DNA of 64,000 nucleotides, from NCBI RefSeq assembly GCF_002979655.1, contig NZ_PCPG01000005.1:62001-126000 (forward strand), read 5' to 3'. Below the pieces are notes generated by a model. It was not told the origin of the DNA and ran no database searches. It worked only from the letters and a program-made list of their open reading frames with translations. Below are positions 24,939 to 33,773 of the stretch, in pieces (the first letter of the stretch is position 1; each line of letters starts with the position of its first letter). The position numbers and the translations under genes were made by a program. The DNA is from Microbacterium sp. MYb45. GTDB lineage: Bacteria > Actinomycetota > Actinomycetes > Actinomycetales > Microbacteriaceae.

Positions 24939-25742
24939 ATGATGAGCACGGTCAAGCACGCTGCGCGCGTCGCCAAGGGGTCCACCGCCTTCCGCCGCAT
25001 CGCCCGTGTCGGGTTCGTCGTCCTCGGCCTGATCCACGTCATCATCGGCGCGATCGCCATCACCATTGCCGCGGGGGCCTCGGGCGACGCCGACCAGGAC
25101 GGGGCGATGGAGCAGATCCGGAACAACCCGGTCGGCGGATTGCTGCTCGTGCTCGTCGCCACGGGGCTGATCGCTCTGGCCGTGTGGCAGATCGCGAGTG
25201 CGTTCCTCGCCGCCGACCCCGCCGAGACGAAGAAGTGGGGGCAGCGCGTCAAGCTCTTCGGCATCGCCCTCGCCTACCTCGTGGTCGCGGGCATGGCCCT
25301 CATCTACGCGCTGGGTGGCGACGCCGACTCGGAGACGGCGTCGAAGACCCTCAGCTCCGTGGTGCTTTCCGCTCCGGGCGGCGTCGCGCTGCTCGTCGTC
25401 ATCGGACTGTCCGTGGTCGGCGTGGGGATCGGCTTCGTCGTGGGCGGCTTCACGCGCGGCTTCGAGAAGCTGCTCGATCTGCCGACGGGAGTCGCACGCG
25501 GTGGCATCGTGACGCTCGGGGTGATCGGCTACTTCGGCAAGGGCATCGCGGTGGGCGTGACCGGCGTGCTGTTCGTGGTCGCCGCGGTCACGCAGGATCC
25601 GGAGAAGGGCGCGGGGCTCGATGCCGCGCTCCACAGTCTGCTGGAGCTGCCTCTCGGCGGACTCGTCCTGGGAGCGGTCGGCGCGGGCTTCGCGATCTAC
25701 GGAGTCTTCTGCATCGCCCGGGCGCGCTTCGCTCGCATGTGA
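24939..25742 (+). CDS. DUF1206 membrane protein
   Basis: 267 residues made of three repeated units of two helices each, with related phrases near ARVGFVVLGLIHVIIGAIA, VKLFGIALAYLVVAGMALIY and VTLGVIGYFGKGIAVGV. This is the DUF1206 build; function unknown. Two adjacent ATG codons make the start uncertain by one residue. It converges with the LysE gene, only 19 bases apart. Confidence 0.85.
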   Translation: MMSTVKHAARVAKGSTAFRRIARVGFVVLGLIHVIIGAIAITIAAGASGDADQDGAMEQIRNNPVGGLLLVLVATGLIALAVWQIASAFLAADPAETKKWGQRVKLFGIALAYLVVAGMALIYALGGDADSETASKTLSSVVLSAPGGVALLVVIGLSVVGVGIGFVVGGFTRGFEKLLDLPTGVARGGIVTLGVIGYFGKGIAVGVTGVLFVVAAVTQDPEKGAGLDAALHSLLELPLGGLVLGAVGAGFAIYGVFCIARARFARM

Positions 25743-25761
25743 GCAGGGTCGCGCCGGGCGC

Positions 25762-26409
25762 TCACGCGGTCGCGGGCTTCTCGCTCCAGACCAGCAGGAA
25801 CGCCCCGAGCGCGATCATGAGTCCGCCGCCGGTGGCACCCATCGCCTCGATGCGGCGAGGTGAGCGGCCGAACCAGTCGCGGGCGGCGCTGGCGAGGAGC
25901 ACCCAGACGGCATCGCACGTCACGCCGATGACGACGACGATCACTCCGAGCAGGAAGAGCTGCGCGGGGACGGAACCCGCGTGCAGATCGACGAACTGCG
26001 GCAGGATCGCGAGGAAGAACGCGATGGACTTCGGATTGGTGACTCCCACGACGAAGCCCTCGGTGAGCAGCCGCCATCCCGAGCGCCGCGCCGGAGCGGC
26101 GATCATCGCGCGCGCCGCATCCTTCCGGTGCCGGATGGCCTGGATGCCGAGGAAGATCAGGTAGCCGGCGCCGAGCACCTTGACGACGGTGAACAGCACG
26201 GCCGACTGGGCGATGATCGTGCCGACGCCGAGCGCGACCGCGACGACCAGCACGATCGAGCCGATCGCCGTGCCGAGGATGCTGAGGAACCCGCCCATCC
26301 GCCCGAGAGCCATGGCCCGGCCGATCGTGAACAGCACGGTCGGACCGGGGATCACGACCATGACGAACGCCGCGACGACGAAGGCGAGCAGCGTGTCCGG
26401 GGCGATCAT
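25762..26409 (-). CDS. LysE/RhtB-family exporter
   Basis: 215 residues, six helices. The N-terminal VVIPGPTVLFTIGRAMALGRMGG and the mid-protein FVVGVTNPKSIAFFLAILPQFV are diagnostic for the family, which exports amino acids such as homoserine, threonine or lysine. Substrate not predictable. Stands alone. Confidence 0.9.
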   Translation of the reverse strand: MIAPDTLLAFVVAAFVMVVIPGPTVLFTIGRAMALGRMGGFLSILGTAIGSIVLVVAVALGVGTIIAQSAVLFTVVKVLGAGYLIFLGIQAIRHRKDAARAMIAAPARRSGWRLLTEGFVVGVTNPKSIAFFLAILPQFVDLHAGSVPAQLFLLGVIVVVIGVTCDAVWVLLASAARDWFGRSPRRIEAMGATGGGLMIALGAFLLVWSEKPATA

Positions 26410-26471
26410 GGGTCGAGCCTAGGGGCGCGGGCGTCGAGCGGTCGAGAGTGCGACCGCCCGACGCCGGTCGG

Positions 26472-26864
26472 TCAGCCCTGACCCCAGAAGCGGTCCTCCG
26501 CCTCCTGGTCCTCGCTGATGAGCCAGACTTCGGCGATGCGGTCGCCCGCGATGCGGAAGACGTCGACGCCGTGCTGGTCGAGGTCATCGTGTCCGGCGCG
26601 CTGCGCACGGAAGCGCACGGTGGCGGAGACGAGGTCGCCGGCCTCCGTCGCCGAGTCGGTCTCGAGCACGAACGTGCCGCCGCTGAGTTCCATGAAGCGG
26701 CCGAGGTGGGCGAGGATCGCGTCGGGGCCGACGTGGTCGCCGGATGCCTGGTTGGCGCCGGGCTGGTGCCACACGGCATCCGGATGGAAGGTGGCCGCCA
26801 GTGCCCCCATGTCTCCCGCGGCCAGGGCCGCACCGTACTGTCCTACAACGTCGATCGCCGACAT
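26472..26864 (-). CDS. SnoaL-like / nuclear-transport-factor-2-fold protein
   Basis: 130 residues with the cone-shaped NTF2-like fold pattern: VGQYGAALAAGDMGALAATFHPDAVWHQPG near the start and DVFRIAGDRIAEVWLISED near the end. Members are small isomerases, hydrolases or binding proteins. The ATG has AGAAGGAG. It is divergent from an HxlR regulator 89 bases away, which probably controls it. Confidence 0.82.
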   Translation of the reverse strand: MSAIDVVGQYGAALAAGDMGALAATFHPDAVWHQPGANQASGDHVGPDAILAHLGRFMELSGGTFVLETDSATEAGDLVSATVRFRAQRAGHDDLDQHGVDVFRIAGDRIAEVWLISEDQEAEDRFWGQG

Positions 26865-26953
26865 GATGCTCCTTCTCGTGTGGTCGGTACTCTGGAGCAT
26901 CCAGCGTCTCGCCGAGGGCGCGGTTACTTCAACGTCACCGGGAGGAGCAGCGC

Positions 26954-27334
26954 ATGTCGCGCACGTGGACGGTGTTCTCCGCCAGCTGTCCGTCTCGGGC
27001 GTCGCTCGCCCGCATCGCGAACAAGTGGACCGCGATGATCGTGGTCCTCCTGCACGAGCAGCCGCTGCGCTTCGGCGAGCTGCACCACCGGATGGATGGG
27101 ATCACGAAGAAGGTGCTCGTCGACACGCTCCGTGCCCTCGAACGCGACGGCATGCTGGAGCGAGCGGTCGGCGACGACGGTCATTCGCGCTACCTGCTCA
27201 CCCCGCTCGGCCGAAGCCTGCATGAACCGCTCCAGGCGCTGCAGATCTGGGCGGAGTCCCACGTGGAGGACGTGCTCGACGCGCAGGACCGCTACGACGA
27301 GGTCGCCGACGCGAAGACGCTCGACGGTCGCTGA
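26954..27334 (+). CDS. HxlR-family transcriptional regulator
   Basis: 126 residues, winged helix of the HxlR type (WTAMIVVLLHEQPLRFGELHHRMDGITKKVLVDTLRALERDGM). A Cys near the N-terminus (ASCPSR) is in the position used by redox- or electrophile-sensing members, so the SnoaL partner may respond to reactive compounds. Divergent from that gene. Confidence 0.88.
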   Translation: MSRTWTVFSASCPSRASLARIANKWTAMIVVLLHEQPLRFGELHHRMDGITKKVLVDTLRALERDGMLERAVGDDGHSRYLLTPLGRSLHEPLQALQIWAESHVEDVLDAQDRYDEVADAKTLDGR

Positions 27335-27376
27335 CCCGCGGGCCCACCCCGGGCTCGCAGGTGGGAAACTGGAACG

Positions 27377-28684
27377 ATGAGCGTTTCTTCCGGTGTCGAC
27401 GTGATCGCCCCTCTGAGCGAGGCCGAGGTGCGGCGTATCCGCGAGGACTTCCCGATCCTGCACACGCAGGTGCAGGGGCATCCGCTCGTGTACCTCGACT
27501 CGGGCGCGACCTCGCAGCGTCCGTCGGCCGTGCTGGATGCCGAGCGCGAGTTCTCGACCACCATGAACTCGGCCGTGCACCGTGGGGCGCACACGCTGGC
27601 CGCCGAGGCCACCGAGCTTTTCGAGGATGCTCGCGGCACTCTCGCGCGCTTCATCGGCGCCGACGACGACGAGGTCGTCTGGGCCTCGAACGCGACTGAG
27701 GCGATCAACCTCGTCGCCTACTCGCTGTCGAACGCGTCGCTCGGGCGCGGGGGAGCGGCCGCCGAGCGGCTCCGCTTGCGTGAGGGTGACGAGATCGTCA
27801 CGACCGAGATGGAGCACCACGCGAACCTCATCCCGTGGCAGGAGCTCGCGGCCCGCACCGGAGCGACACTGAAGGTGATCTCTCTCGACGACGACGGTGC
27901 ACTGCGGCTCGACGCCGCCGCCGAACTCATCACGGCCCGGACGAAGCTCGTGGCGTTCACGCACGTCTCCAACGTGCTCGGCGTGATCAACCCGGTCGAG
28001 CGCCTGGTCGCCCTGGCCCGCGAGGTCGGCGCCCTGACCCTGCTCGACGCCTGCCAGTCGGCACCGCACCTGCCGCTCGACGTGCGCGCGCTCGACGTCG
28101 ACTTCGCCGTGCTGTCCGGGCACAAGATGCTCGGTCCCACCGGCATCGGGGTGCTCTACGGCCGGCGCGAGGTCCTGGCCGCGATGCCCCCGTTCCTCAC
28201 CGGCGGCTCGATGATCACCACCGTCACCACGACCGAAGCCGAGTACCTGCCGCCGCCGCAGCGGTTCGAGGCCGGCACGCAGCGGGTGTCGCAGGCCATC
28301 GCGCTCGCCGCGGCCGTGGACTACCTGACTGAGGTGGGGATGCCGCGCATCGCCGCGCATGAGGCCGCCTTCGGGCGTCGGCTCGTCGACGGGCTGAGCG
28401 CGATCGACGGGGTCCGCGTGCTCGGTGCCGGGATCGACCTGTCGCGCGTGGGGCTCGCGAGCTTCGACGTCGCCGGCATCCACTCGCACGACGTCGGGCA
28501 GTTCCTCGACGACCTCGGCATCGCCGTGCGGGTCGGACACCACTGCGCCCAACCGTTGCACCGACGCCTCGGCGTCACCTCGTCCACCAGGGCGAGCACC
28601 TACCTGTACACGACAGAGGCCGAGGTGGACGCCGTGATCGAGGGTGTCGCCGGAGCGATCGACTTCTTCCGGAGGGGCGCATGA
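27377..28684 (+). CDS. sufS: Cysteine desulfurase SufS
   Basis: 435-residue PLP enzyme that takes sulfur from cysteine for Fe-S cluster assembly. Seen: YLDSGATSQRPSAVLDA, the PLP Lys in LSGHKMLGPTGIG (about residue 250), and the catalytic Cys in RVGHHCAQPLHRRLG (about 390). It overlaps sufU by ATGA. The scaffold genes sufBCD are not in the window, so this is a separate sufSU pair. Confidence 0.94.
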   Translation: MSVSSGVDVIAPLSEAEVRRIREDFPILHTQVQGHPLVYLDSGATSQRPSAVLDAEREFSTTMNSAVHRGAHTLAAEATELFEDARGTLARFIGADDDEVVWASNATEAINLVAYSLSNASLGRGGAAAERLRLREGDEIVTTEMEHHANLIPWQELAARTGATLKVISLDDDGALRLDAAAELITARTKLVAFTHVSNVLGVINPVERLVALAREVGALTLLDACQSAPHLPLDVRALDVDFAVLSGHKMLGPTGIGVLYGRREVLAAMPPFLTGGSMITTVTTTEAEYLPPPQRFEAGTQRVSQAIALAAAVDYLTEVGMPRIAAHEAAFGRRLVDGLSAIDGVRVLGAGIDLSRVGLASFDVAGIHSHDVGQFLDDLGIAVRVGHHCAQPLHRRLGVTSSTRASTYLYTTEAEVDAVIEGVAGAIDFFRRGA

Positions 28685-29115
28685 GCGACCTGCAGAACCT
28701 GTATCAGGAGCTGATCCTGGATCACTCGCGCACCCCGCACGGCTACGGGCTGCGTGACGAGATCCCGGCGCAGTCGCACCAGCTCAACCCGACCTGCGGC
28801 GACGAGATCACGCTGCAGGTGCACCGTGGTCCCGACGGGGGCGTCGAGGCGATCGCGTGGGAGGGCCATGGATGCGCGATCTCGCAGGCCTCCGCCTCGC
28901 TCCTCGCCGAGCTCGCCGAAGGACTCAGCGTCGAAGACCTCGAGGTGCGTATCGCGGCGTTCCGCGAGGCGATGCGCTCCCGCGGCAAGATCGAGCCCGA
29001 CGAGGAGCTGCTCGGCGATGCCGCGGCCCTCGGCGGGGTGTCGAAGTACGTGGCGCGGGTCAAGTGCGCCATGCTCGCCTGGGTCGCCGCCGAGGACGCG
29101 CTCACCCGCAGCTGA
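28681..29115 (+). CDS. sufU: SufU sulfur-transfer protein
   Basis: 144 residues. The three conserved Cys and the Asp that bind zinc are all present: C39 and D41 in NPTCGD, C65 in GHGCAIS and C129 in RVKCAM. SufU accepts persulfide from SufS by a zinc-ligand swap and passes it to the scaffold. Coupled to sufS by ATGA overlap. Confidence 0.94.
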   Translation: MSDLQNLYQELILDHSRTPHGYGLRDEIPAQSHQLNPTCGDEITLQVHRGPDGGVEAIAWEGHGCAISQASASLLAELAEGLSVEDLEVRIAAFREAMRSRGKIEPDEELLGDAAALGGVSKYVARVKCAMLAWVAAEDALTRS

Positions 29116-29131
29116 GGTGCAGGATGGATGC

Positions 29132-30073
29132 ATGCCCGTGCATCTGAAGCCCCTGCCCGCTGGACGCTTCGACGAGTGGCGAGGCGCGGCCAGACAGCGC
29201 CTCATCGACGGCAACCGCGCATCGGGGAGGCGTGTCGGGGATGATGCGGTCGCGTTCGCCGATGAGTATTTCGACGAGCTGCTGCCGCACGGGGCGGCGA
29301 CGCCGACGGCACAGGTCATGCGGATCGTCGATGAGCGTCGGCGCGAGCTCGGCACCCTGTGGCTGGTGCTCGCCGGCACGAAGCTGTTCCTCCTCGACCT
29401 CGCCGTCGAGACCGAGCTGACCGGCACTCAGAACGACGAGCTGGTCGCGCGGATCCTCACCATCGCGCACGACATGGGCGCCACGCAGATCAGTGTGCCG
29501 CTGCTCCCGCAGGATGCGGCGGGTCACGCGCTGGTCGACGATCGCGGCTTCACGGTCGCGTCGATCCAGATGGTGCTCGAGCCGCTGCCCTCGCGTGATG
29601 TCGCCGCACACGTGGAGGTGCTGCCGATGACCGCGGAGAGGTTCCCCCGCTTCGTCACGGCTTCGGAAGAGGGATTCGCCCAGGACCTCGTGGCATCCGG
29701 TCGGTTCTCCCCGGAGGACGCCGCGGCGGAGTCGCACCGTCAGCTGGTCGAGGAGTTGCCGGACGGACTCGCCACCCCGGGGCAGGAGCTCTTCACGGCG
29801 ACCGTCGACGGTGTCGAGGTCGGCATCCTCTGGCTCGGCATGCGCGAACGCGACGGACATGCGCATGCGTTCGTGCTCGACATCGAGGTCGCCGCGGATC
29901 AGCGCCGCAAGGGGTACGGGCGCGAGCTGATGCACGCTGCCGAACGCGAGGCCCGACGACTCGGCGCCGACTCGATCGGGCTGCACGTATTCGGCTTCAA
30001 CGCCGCTGCCGTCGAGCTGTACGAGAGCCTCGGCTACCGGCGGACCGAAGAGACGCTGCTACGCGAACTGTGA
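29132..30073 (+). CDS. GNAT-family N-acetyltransferase
   Basis: 313 residues. The C-terminal half (from about 165) is a clear GNAT domain with the acetyl-CoA loop QRRKGYGRELM (about 257-267) and the closing FGFNAAAVELYESLGYRRT. The N-terminal half looks like a degenerate second GNAT fold (ELGTLWLVLAGTKLFLLDLAV). Substrate unknown. Starts 16 bases after sufU, so it is probably in the same transcript. Confidence 0.85.
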   Translation: MPVHLKPLPAGRFDEWRGAARQRLIDGNRASGRRVGDDAVAFADEYFDELLPHGAATPTAQVMRIVDERRRELGTLWLVLAGTKLFLLDLAVETELTGTQNDELVARILTIAHDMGATQISVPLLPQDAAGHALVDDRGFTVASIQMVLEPLPSRDVAAHVEVLPMTAERFPRFVTASEEGFAQDLVASGRFSPEDAAAESHRQLVEELPDGLATPGQELFTATVDGVEVGILWLGMRERDGHAHAFVLDIEVAADQRRKGYGRELMHAAEREARRLGADSIGLHVFGFNAAAVELYESLGYRRTEETLLREL

Positions 30074-30141
30074 CCTCGGTCACGGGACGACACAGCCCGA
30101 CACGAAGGGAATAGTCCGCGGTGCTCGACGTTGCCCCCAGC

Positions 30142-30783
30142 ATGACTACTCTCGGAATCATCGGTGCAGGACACATCGGCAGCCAGGTCGCGCGGGTCGC
30201 GGTGGCGAACGGCTACGACGTCGTGATCGCCAACTCCCGCGGTCCGGAGACGCTCGCGGACCTCGTGGAGGAGCTCGGGCCCCGCGCGAAGGCCGCCACG
30301 GCGGAAGACGCCGCGGCAGCCGCGGACGTCGCGGTCGTGACCGTCCCGCTTCGCGCGATCGACGCGCTTCCCGCCGCAGAGCTCGCCGGGAAGATCGTGC
30401 TCGACACGAACAACTACTACTTCGAGCGCGACGGCCACATCGAGGCTCTGGACAAGGGAGAGACGACGACGTCGGAGCTGGTGCAGCGCGCGCTGCCGGA
30501 CTCGAAGATCGCCAAGGCGTTCAACCACATCTTCGCGGCCGAGATCACGACCGACGGCAAGCCGGCCGGAGCTCCGAACCGTCGTGCGCTGGCCACCGCC
30601 GGCGACGACGCCGAGGCCGTCGCGTTCGCGACGCGCTTCTACGACGAGGCCGGCTTCGACACGGTCAACGTCGGGCCGCTGAGCGAGTCGTGGCGGGTCG
30701 AGCGTGATCGCCCGGCGTACGTCGTGCGGCAGAACGCCGACGAGCTGACCGCGAACATCGCGATCGCCAACCGCCTCCCCTGA
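30142..30783 (+). CDS. NADPH-dependent F420 reductase-like protein (Rossmann fold)
   Basis: 213 residues. Starts with the dinucleotide motif LGIIGAGHIGSQVARVA; VLDTNNYYFERDGH and KAFNHIFAAEITTDGKP are usual in the NAD(P)-binding F420-reductase-like family (coenzyme F420 reductase / YfiL relatives). F420 use is not proven. An in-frame GTG 21 bases upstream with AAGGGA before it is an alternative start. Followed by a strong hairpin. Confidence 0.8.
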   Translation: MTTLGIIGAGHIGSQVARVAVANGYDVVIANSRGPETLADLVEELGPRAKAATAEDAAAAADVAVVTVPLRAIDALPAAELAGKIVLDTNNYYFERDGHIEALDKGETTTSELVQRALPDSKIAKAFNHIFAAEITTDGKPAGAPNRRALATAGDDAEAVAFATRFYDEAGFDTVNVGPLSESWRVERDRPAYVVRQNADELTANIAIANRLP

Positions 30784-30788
30784 GGTCT

Positions 30789-30837
30789 CCGGGGCGAGCG
30801 CGACCGAGACCTTCCGCGTCTCGCGCGCTCGTCCCGG
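30789..30837. terminator. Terminator after the F420-reductase-like gene
   Basis: 14-bp stem CCGGGGCGAGCGCG / CGCGCTCGTCCCGG with one G-T pair and a 21-base loop, just after the stop codon. Confidence 0.6.
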
Positions 30838-30857
30838 ACCGAGGCATCCCGGGCGTG

Positions 30858-30869
30858 TTGGGATACCAA
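30858..30869. promoter_or_regulatory. Candidate GntR operator
   Basis: TTGGGATACCAA, a near-perfect palindrome of the kind bound by FadR/FCD-type GntR proteins, 38 bases before the gntR start; suggests autoregulation. Confidence 0.5.
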
Positions 30870-30907
30870 AAGTTGAGTAACCCGGCCCGTGATGCGAGAA
30901 TGCCCAG

Positions 30908-31573
30908 ATGGCGGGGGCTATGGGGACAAGCGGCGAACTCGAATCGGTCAGGGTCACGCGCATCTTGCGCGACGACATCGTGCTGGGCCGACGTGCGCCC
31001 GGGTCGCGTCTGGTCGAGCGCGACATCGCGGCCGAGCTGAGCGTCTCCCGCCTCCCGGTCCGCGAGGCCATCCGCACCCTCGTGGCCGAAGGGGTCGTCG
31101 TCGCACGCCCCCGCACCTGGGCGGTCGTGCGCGAGTTCACCCGCCGCGACATCCAGGATTTCGCCGAGGTCCGTGAGGCCATCGAGACGCTCATCTTCGT
31201 CTTCGCCGCCGAGCGTCACGATGAGGCGGGTATCGCCCGGATCAGAGCCGCCTACGAGCGCGAGTTCGCGGCGGCCACGGCCCAGGACTCGGAGGCTGCG
31301 CGGATCGCGGCGGCCGAATTCCACGAGGTCGCGGTCGAACTCGCGGGGAACGAGATGCTCGGGGAGCTCATCGCGGTGTTCCTCACCCGGCTGCGGTGGC
31401 TGTTCGGACAGCACGACGATCTGCTCGCCATGGCCGAAGAGCACCGCATCATCCTCGAGGCGATGGCCGCACGCGACACGGAGGCGCTCCGCCGTATCGT
31501 GCCCGCTCACCTCGCCAGCGGCCAGTCGGCAGCCGAGCGTCGTCTCGCCGACGGTAGCGACCTGTTGGTCTGA
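30908..31573 (+). CDS. GntR-family regulator with FCD domain
   Basis: 221 residues. Winged helix (LRDDIVLGRRAPGSRLVERDIAAELSVSRLPVREAIRTLVAEGVV) followed by an all-helical FCD sensor with the metal-site pattern (FAEVREAIETLIF, EFHEVAVELAGNEML, EEHRIILEAMAARD). Such proteins respond to organic acids. No clear target adjacent; the operator-like site in front suggests that it represses itself. Confidence 0.87.
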   Translation: MAGAMGTSGELESVRVTRILRDDIVLGRRAPGSRLVERDIAAELSVSRLPVREAIRTLVAEGVVVARPRTWAVVREFTRRDIQDFAEVREAIETLIFVFAAERHDEAGIARIRAAYEREFAAATAQDSEAARIAAAEFHEVAVELAGNEMLGELIAVFLTRLRWLFGQHDDLLAMAEEHRIILEAMAARDTEALRRIVPAHLASGQSAAERRLADGSDLLV

Positions 31574-31682
31574 ACCGCCGCCGTCCCGCTCGCGCACATT
31601 CGGGAACACCGACGACGGGTCCAGTTGTATATTGGTCCGATCGGAGTCGGTCCGGAAACGTTGCGCTGTTCTGGGGAGCGAG

Positions 31683-31928
31683 ATGCGGAGTCTTGCTGTC
31701 GCGGTCGGGTGCCTGCTGCTTCTCGGGGGAGTCGCGCTGGTCGCGATCGCCGATCAGGAGCGGGTGGCAGCCCTCACCGCCGTCAAAGCGGAGATCGTCC
31801 GTGTCGAGCGCGCCCTGGAGGAATCCCACGGGGAGAACCTCGAGCTCGCGCAGAAGCTCACCGCGCTGCGGTCGCAGATCGCTGAGCAGGATGCCGAGAT
31901 CGGCGACACCACGGGGTTCCTGCAGTGA
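31683..31928 (+). CDS. Small membrane-anchored coiled-coil protein
   Basis: 81 residues: an N-terminal hydrophobic helix (LAVAVGCLLLLGGVALVAIA) and then a heptad-rich segment (AEIVRVERALEESHGENLELAQKL) that should form a coiled coil outside the membrane. Not recognised. Overlaps the next gene by GTGA, so the two are made together. A -10-like TATATT lies at 31628-31633. Confidence 0.6.
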   Translation: MRSLAVAVGCLLLLGGVALVAIADQERVAALTAVKAEIVRVERALEESHGENLELAQKLTALRSQIAEQDAEIGDTTGFLQ

Positions 31929-32788
31929 TGCGCCGGGTGCTGGCGGTCACGCTCGCGGCGGCGGTCGTGCTGTCCGCCGGAGTGCTCGCGCGGGCGGATG
32001 CCCTCGATCGGGAGCGCGTCGCGGTCGTGGCGGAATTCGGCAGCCTGTCGCAGGAATACCACGAGGCCAGGCAGCGCACCGAGTATCTCGAGGCGACGAT
32101 CGCGCAGGCGGAGCAGGACACGGCCGACCGCGCGGCGGTGCTCGCGGTGCGGCCGGCGTTCGTCGCCGAGATCACGGCCCTGAGCCGCGTCTTCGACAAT
32201 GCACAGGGGATGGTCGACACCGCCTCTCATCGGGCTGCCGCGCTGTCGGCCCAGCAGACCGTGCTGGCCGAGTCGAGGGACCCCGCCACGGTCACGGCGG
32301 CCACGGCCACGGTGCATGCGCTCGCCGAGAAGGTCGGCACCCAGGTCGCCTCGGTGCAGGCCGCGCAGAGCGCAGGACCGGGTGGCCCGGCCTGGACATC
32401 GAGCGGGCCGGACGGGTACGCGCGGGTGCGGGCGGCGCTCGACCTCGTCGGCGGAGGTGGTGTCGGGCTGTACGAGTCGTCGTCGTGCGCGGGCGGGAAC
32501 GCGCCGGCCTGCGCCAACAGCAACGGCTACATCAAGTACCGCGGCGACATCGCGAACTGGAGTGCGGGCCGGTTGAACTGGGCCATGGCGCACGAGCTCG
32601 CGCACATCTACCAGTTCCGGGTCTGGGGTGCGCTCACGTCTTCCGGCGCGTACGCCTCGATGTTCGGCAACGACCCGGAGTTCCTCGCCAACTGCATGGC
32701 CGTCGTCCGCGGCTACCCCGGCTCGGTGGGGTGCAACGGCGATCAGCAGGCGTGGGCGTCGGGGATCTGGGTGGGCGCGGTCCGCTGA
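31925..32788 (+). CDS. Exported protein with coiled coil and HExxH zinc-peptidase motif
   Basis: 287 residues. The signal or anchor helix (VLAVTLAAAVVLSAGVLA) is followed by a coiled-coil region to about residue 145 and a C-terminal globular domain with WAMAHELAHIYQF (HExxH at about 223), the zinc motif of metallopeptidases, and two pairs of Cys (SSSCAGGNAPACAN; NCMAVV...VGCNG) suited to disulfides. Family not recognised. The N-terminal build mirrors the 81-residue partner, so the two may pair through their coils on the cell surface. Confidence 0.65.
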   Translation: MMRRVLAVTLAAAVVLSAGVLARADALDRERVAVVAEFGSLSQEYHEARQRTEYLEATIAQAEQDTADRAAVLAVRPAFVAEITALSRVFDNAQGMVDTASHRAAALSAQQTVLAESRDPATVTAATATVHALAEKVGTQVASVQAAQSAGPGGPAWTSSGPDGYARVRAALDLVGGGGVGLYESSSCAGGNAPACANSNGYIKYRGDIANWSAGRLNWAMAHELAHIYQFRVWGALTSSGAYASMFGNDPEFLANCMAVVRGYPGSVGCNGDQQAWASGIWVGAVR

Positions 32789-32807
32789 CCCGGCCCGGTG
32801 CGGTCAG
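32785..32807. terminator. Short bidirectional hairpin
   Basis: CTGACC / GGTCAG with 11-base loop between convergent stop codons (HExxH gene and SDR gene). Only 6 bp, so weak. Confidence 0.4.
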
Positions 32808-33643
32808 GCGACCGGCGTCGTCGTGTCGATCGCCGCGCGCAGCGGCCGTCGCATCACGCGCCAGTACGACGACGGGGCGATGCGCGTGAGCACGTCGATC
32901 AGTCGTGCCTCCCGTCCGACCATCGTGCGGGCAGCCCGTCGCTCGGTCGCGCGGACGATGCGGGCCGCAGCGTCCGCCGGGTCGGTGTGGTACATCGCGG
33001 CCTGTGCGGCGGCGGCACGAGCGGCGACTTCCGGATCGATCGCGGCGGCGTAGCGCCCGTGCAGGATGATTCCGGTGCGGACGCCGGCCGGATAGACGGC
33101 GCCGACGCTGACCGTGGTGCCCTCCAGCTCGTGCCGCAGTGCCTCGGAGAAGCCCCGCACGGCGAACTTGCTCAGCGCGTACGGGATGCGCCCGGCTGGA
33201 GCGGCGAGCGCATACACGCTCGCGAAGTGGGTGATGTGCGCGGCGGGCGCAGCGCGGAGGGCGGGCAGCAGCGCCTTGGTGATCGACACCGTGCCCCAGA
33301 GATTCACGTCGGTGAGCCAGCGCATCTCCTCCATCGTGAGCTGGTCGAGGTTTCCGAGCATCGACGAGCCGGCGCAGGTGATGAGGGCGTTGACCCTCGG
33401 GTGCGTCGAAGTGATCTCGTCGGCTGCGGCGAACACGGCGTCGTCGTCGCGGAGATCGACCACATGCGTGGTCACCGTCGACCCGCTCAGTTCCGCGGCG
33501 ATGGTCGCCAGGGCGGCACTGTCGTGGTCGATCAGGGCGAGGTGCGCTCCTCGGGTGGCCAGCAGGCGGGCGATGTCGGCGCCCATGCCGTTCGCGGCGC
33601 CCGTGATCACGGTGGTGCTGCCGGCGAGATCGAGGTGTTTCAT
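32804..33643 (-). CDS. Short-chain dehydrogenase/reductase
   Basis: 279 residues. Classical SDR: cofactor motif TGAANGMGADIAR, NNAG-equivalent ITCAGSSML, and the catalytic triad in ASVYALAAPAGRIPYALSKFAVRG (Ser-Tyr-xxx-Lys). VYPAGVRTGI follows as usual. The C-terminal part fits SDRs with broad alcohol/ketone substrates. The ATG follows CAGGAG. Confidence 0.88.
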   Translation of the reverse strand: MKHLDLAGSTTVITGAANGMGADIARLLATRGAHLALIDHDSAALATIAAELSGSTVTTHVVDLRDDDAVFAAADEITSTHPRVNALITCAGSSMLGNLDQLTMEEMRWLTDVNLWGTVSITKALLPALRAAPAAHITHFASVYALAAPAGRIPYALSKFAVRGFSEALRHELEGTTVSVGAVYPAGVRTGIILHGRYAAAIDPEVAARAAAAQAAMYHTDPADAAARIVRATERRAARTMVGREARLIDVLTRIAPSSYWRVMRRPLRAAIDTTTPVA

Positions 33644-33773
33644 GAGTCTCCTGCGGTGCGCGATCCGGGGCCGTGGCTGCGGATGTCGGAGGGGTGGGGC
33701 ATGCTGATCCGGAACCATTCTGGCCGACACCGGGCCCCAGTGATACCGGTACGCTCGTGGAGAGGAGGTACCG

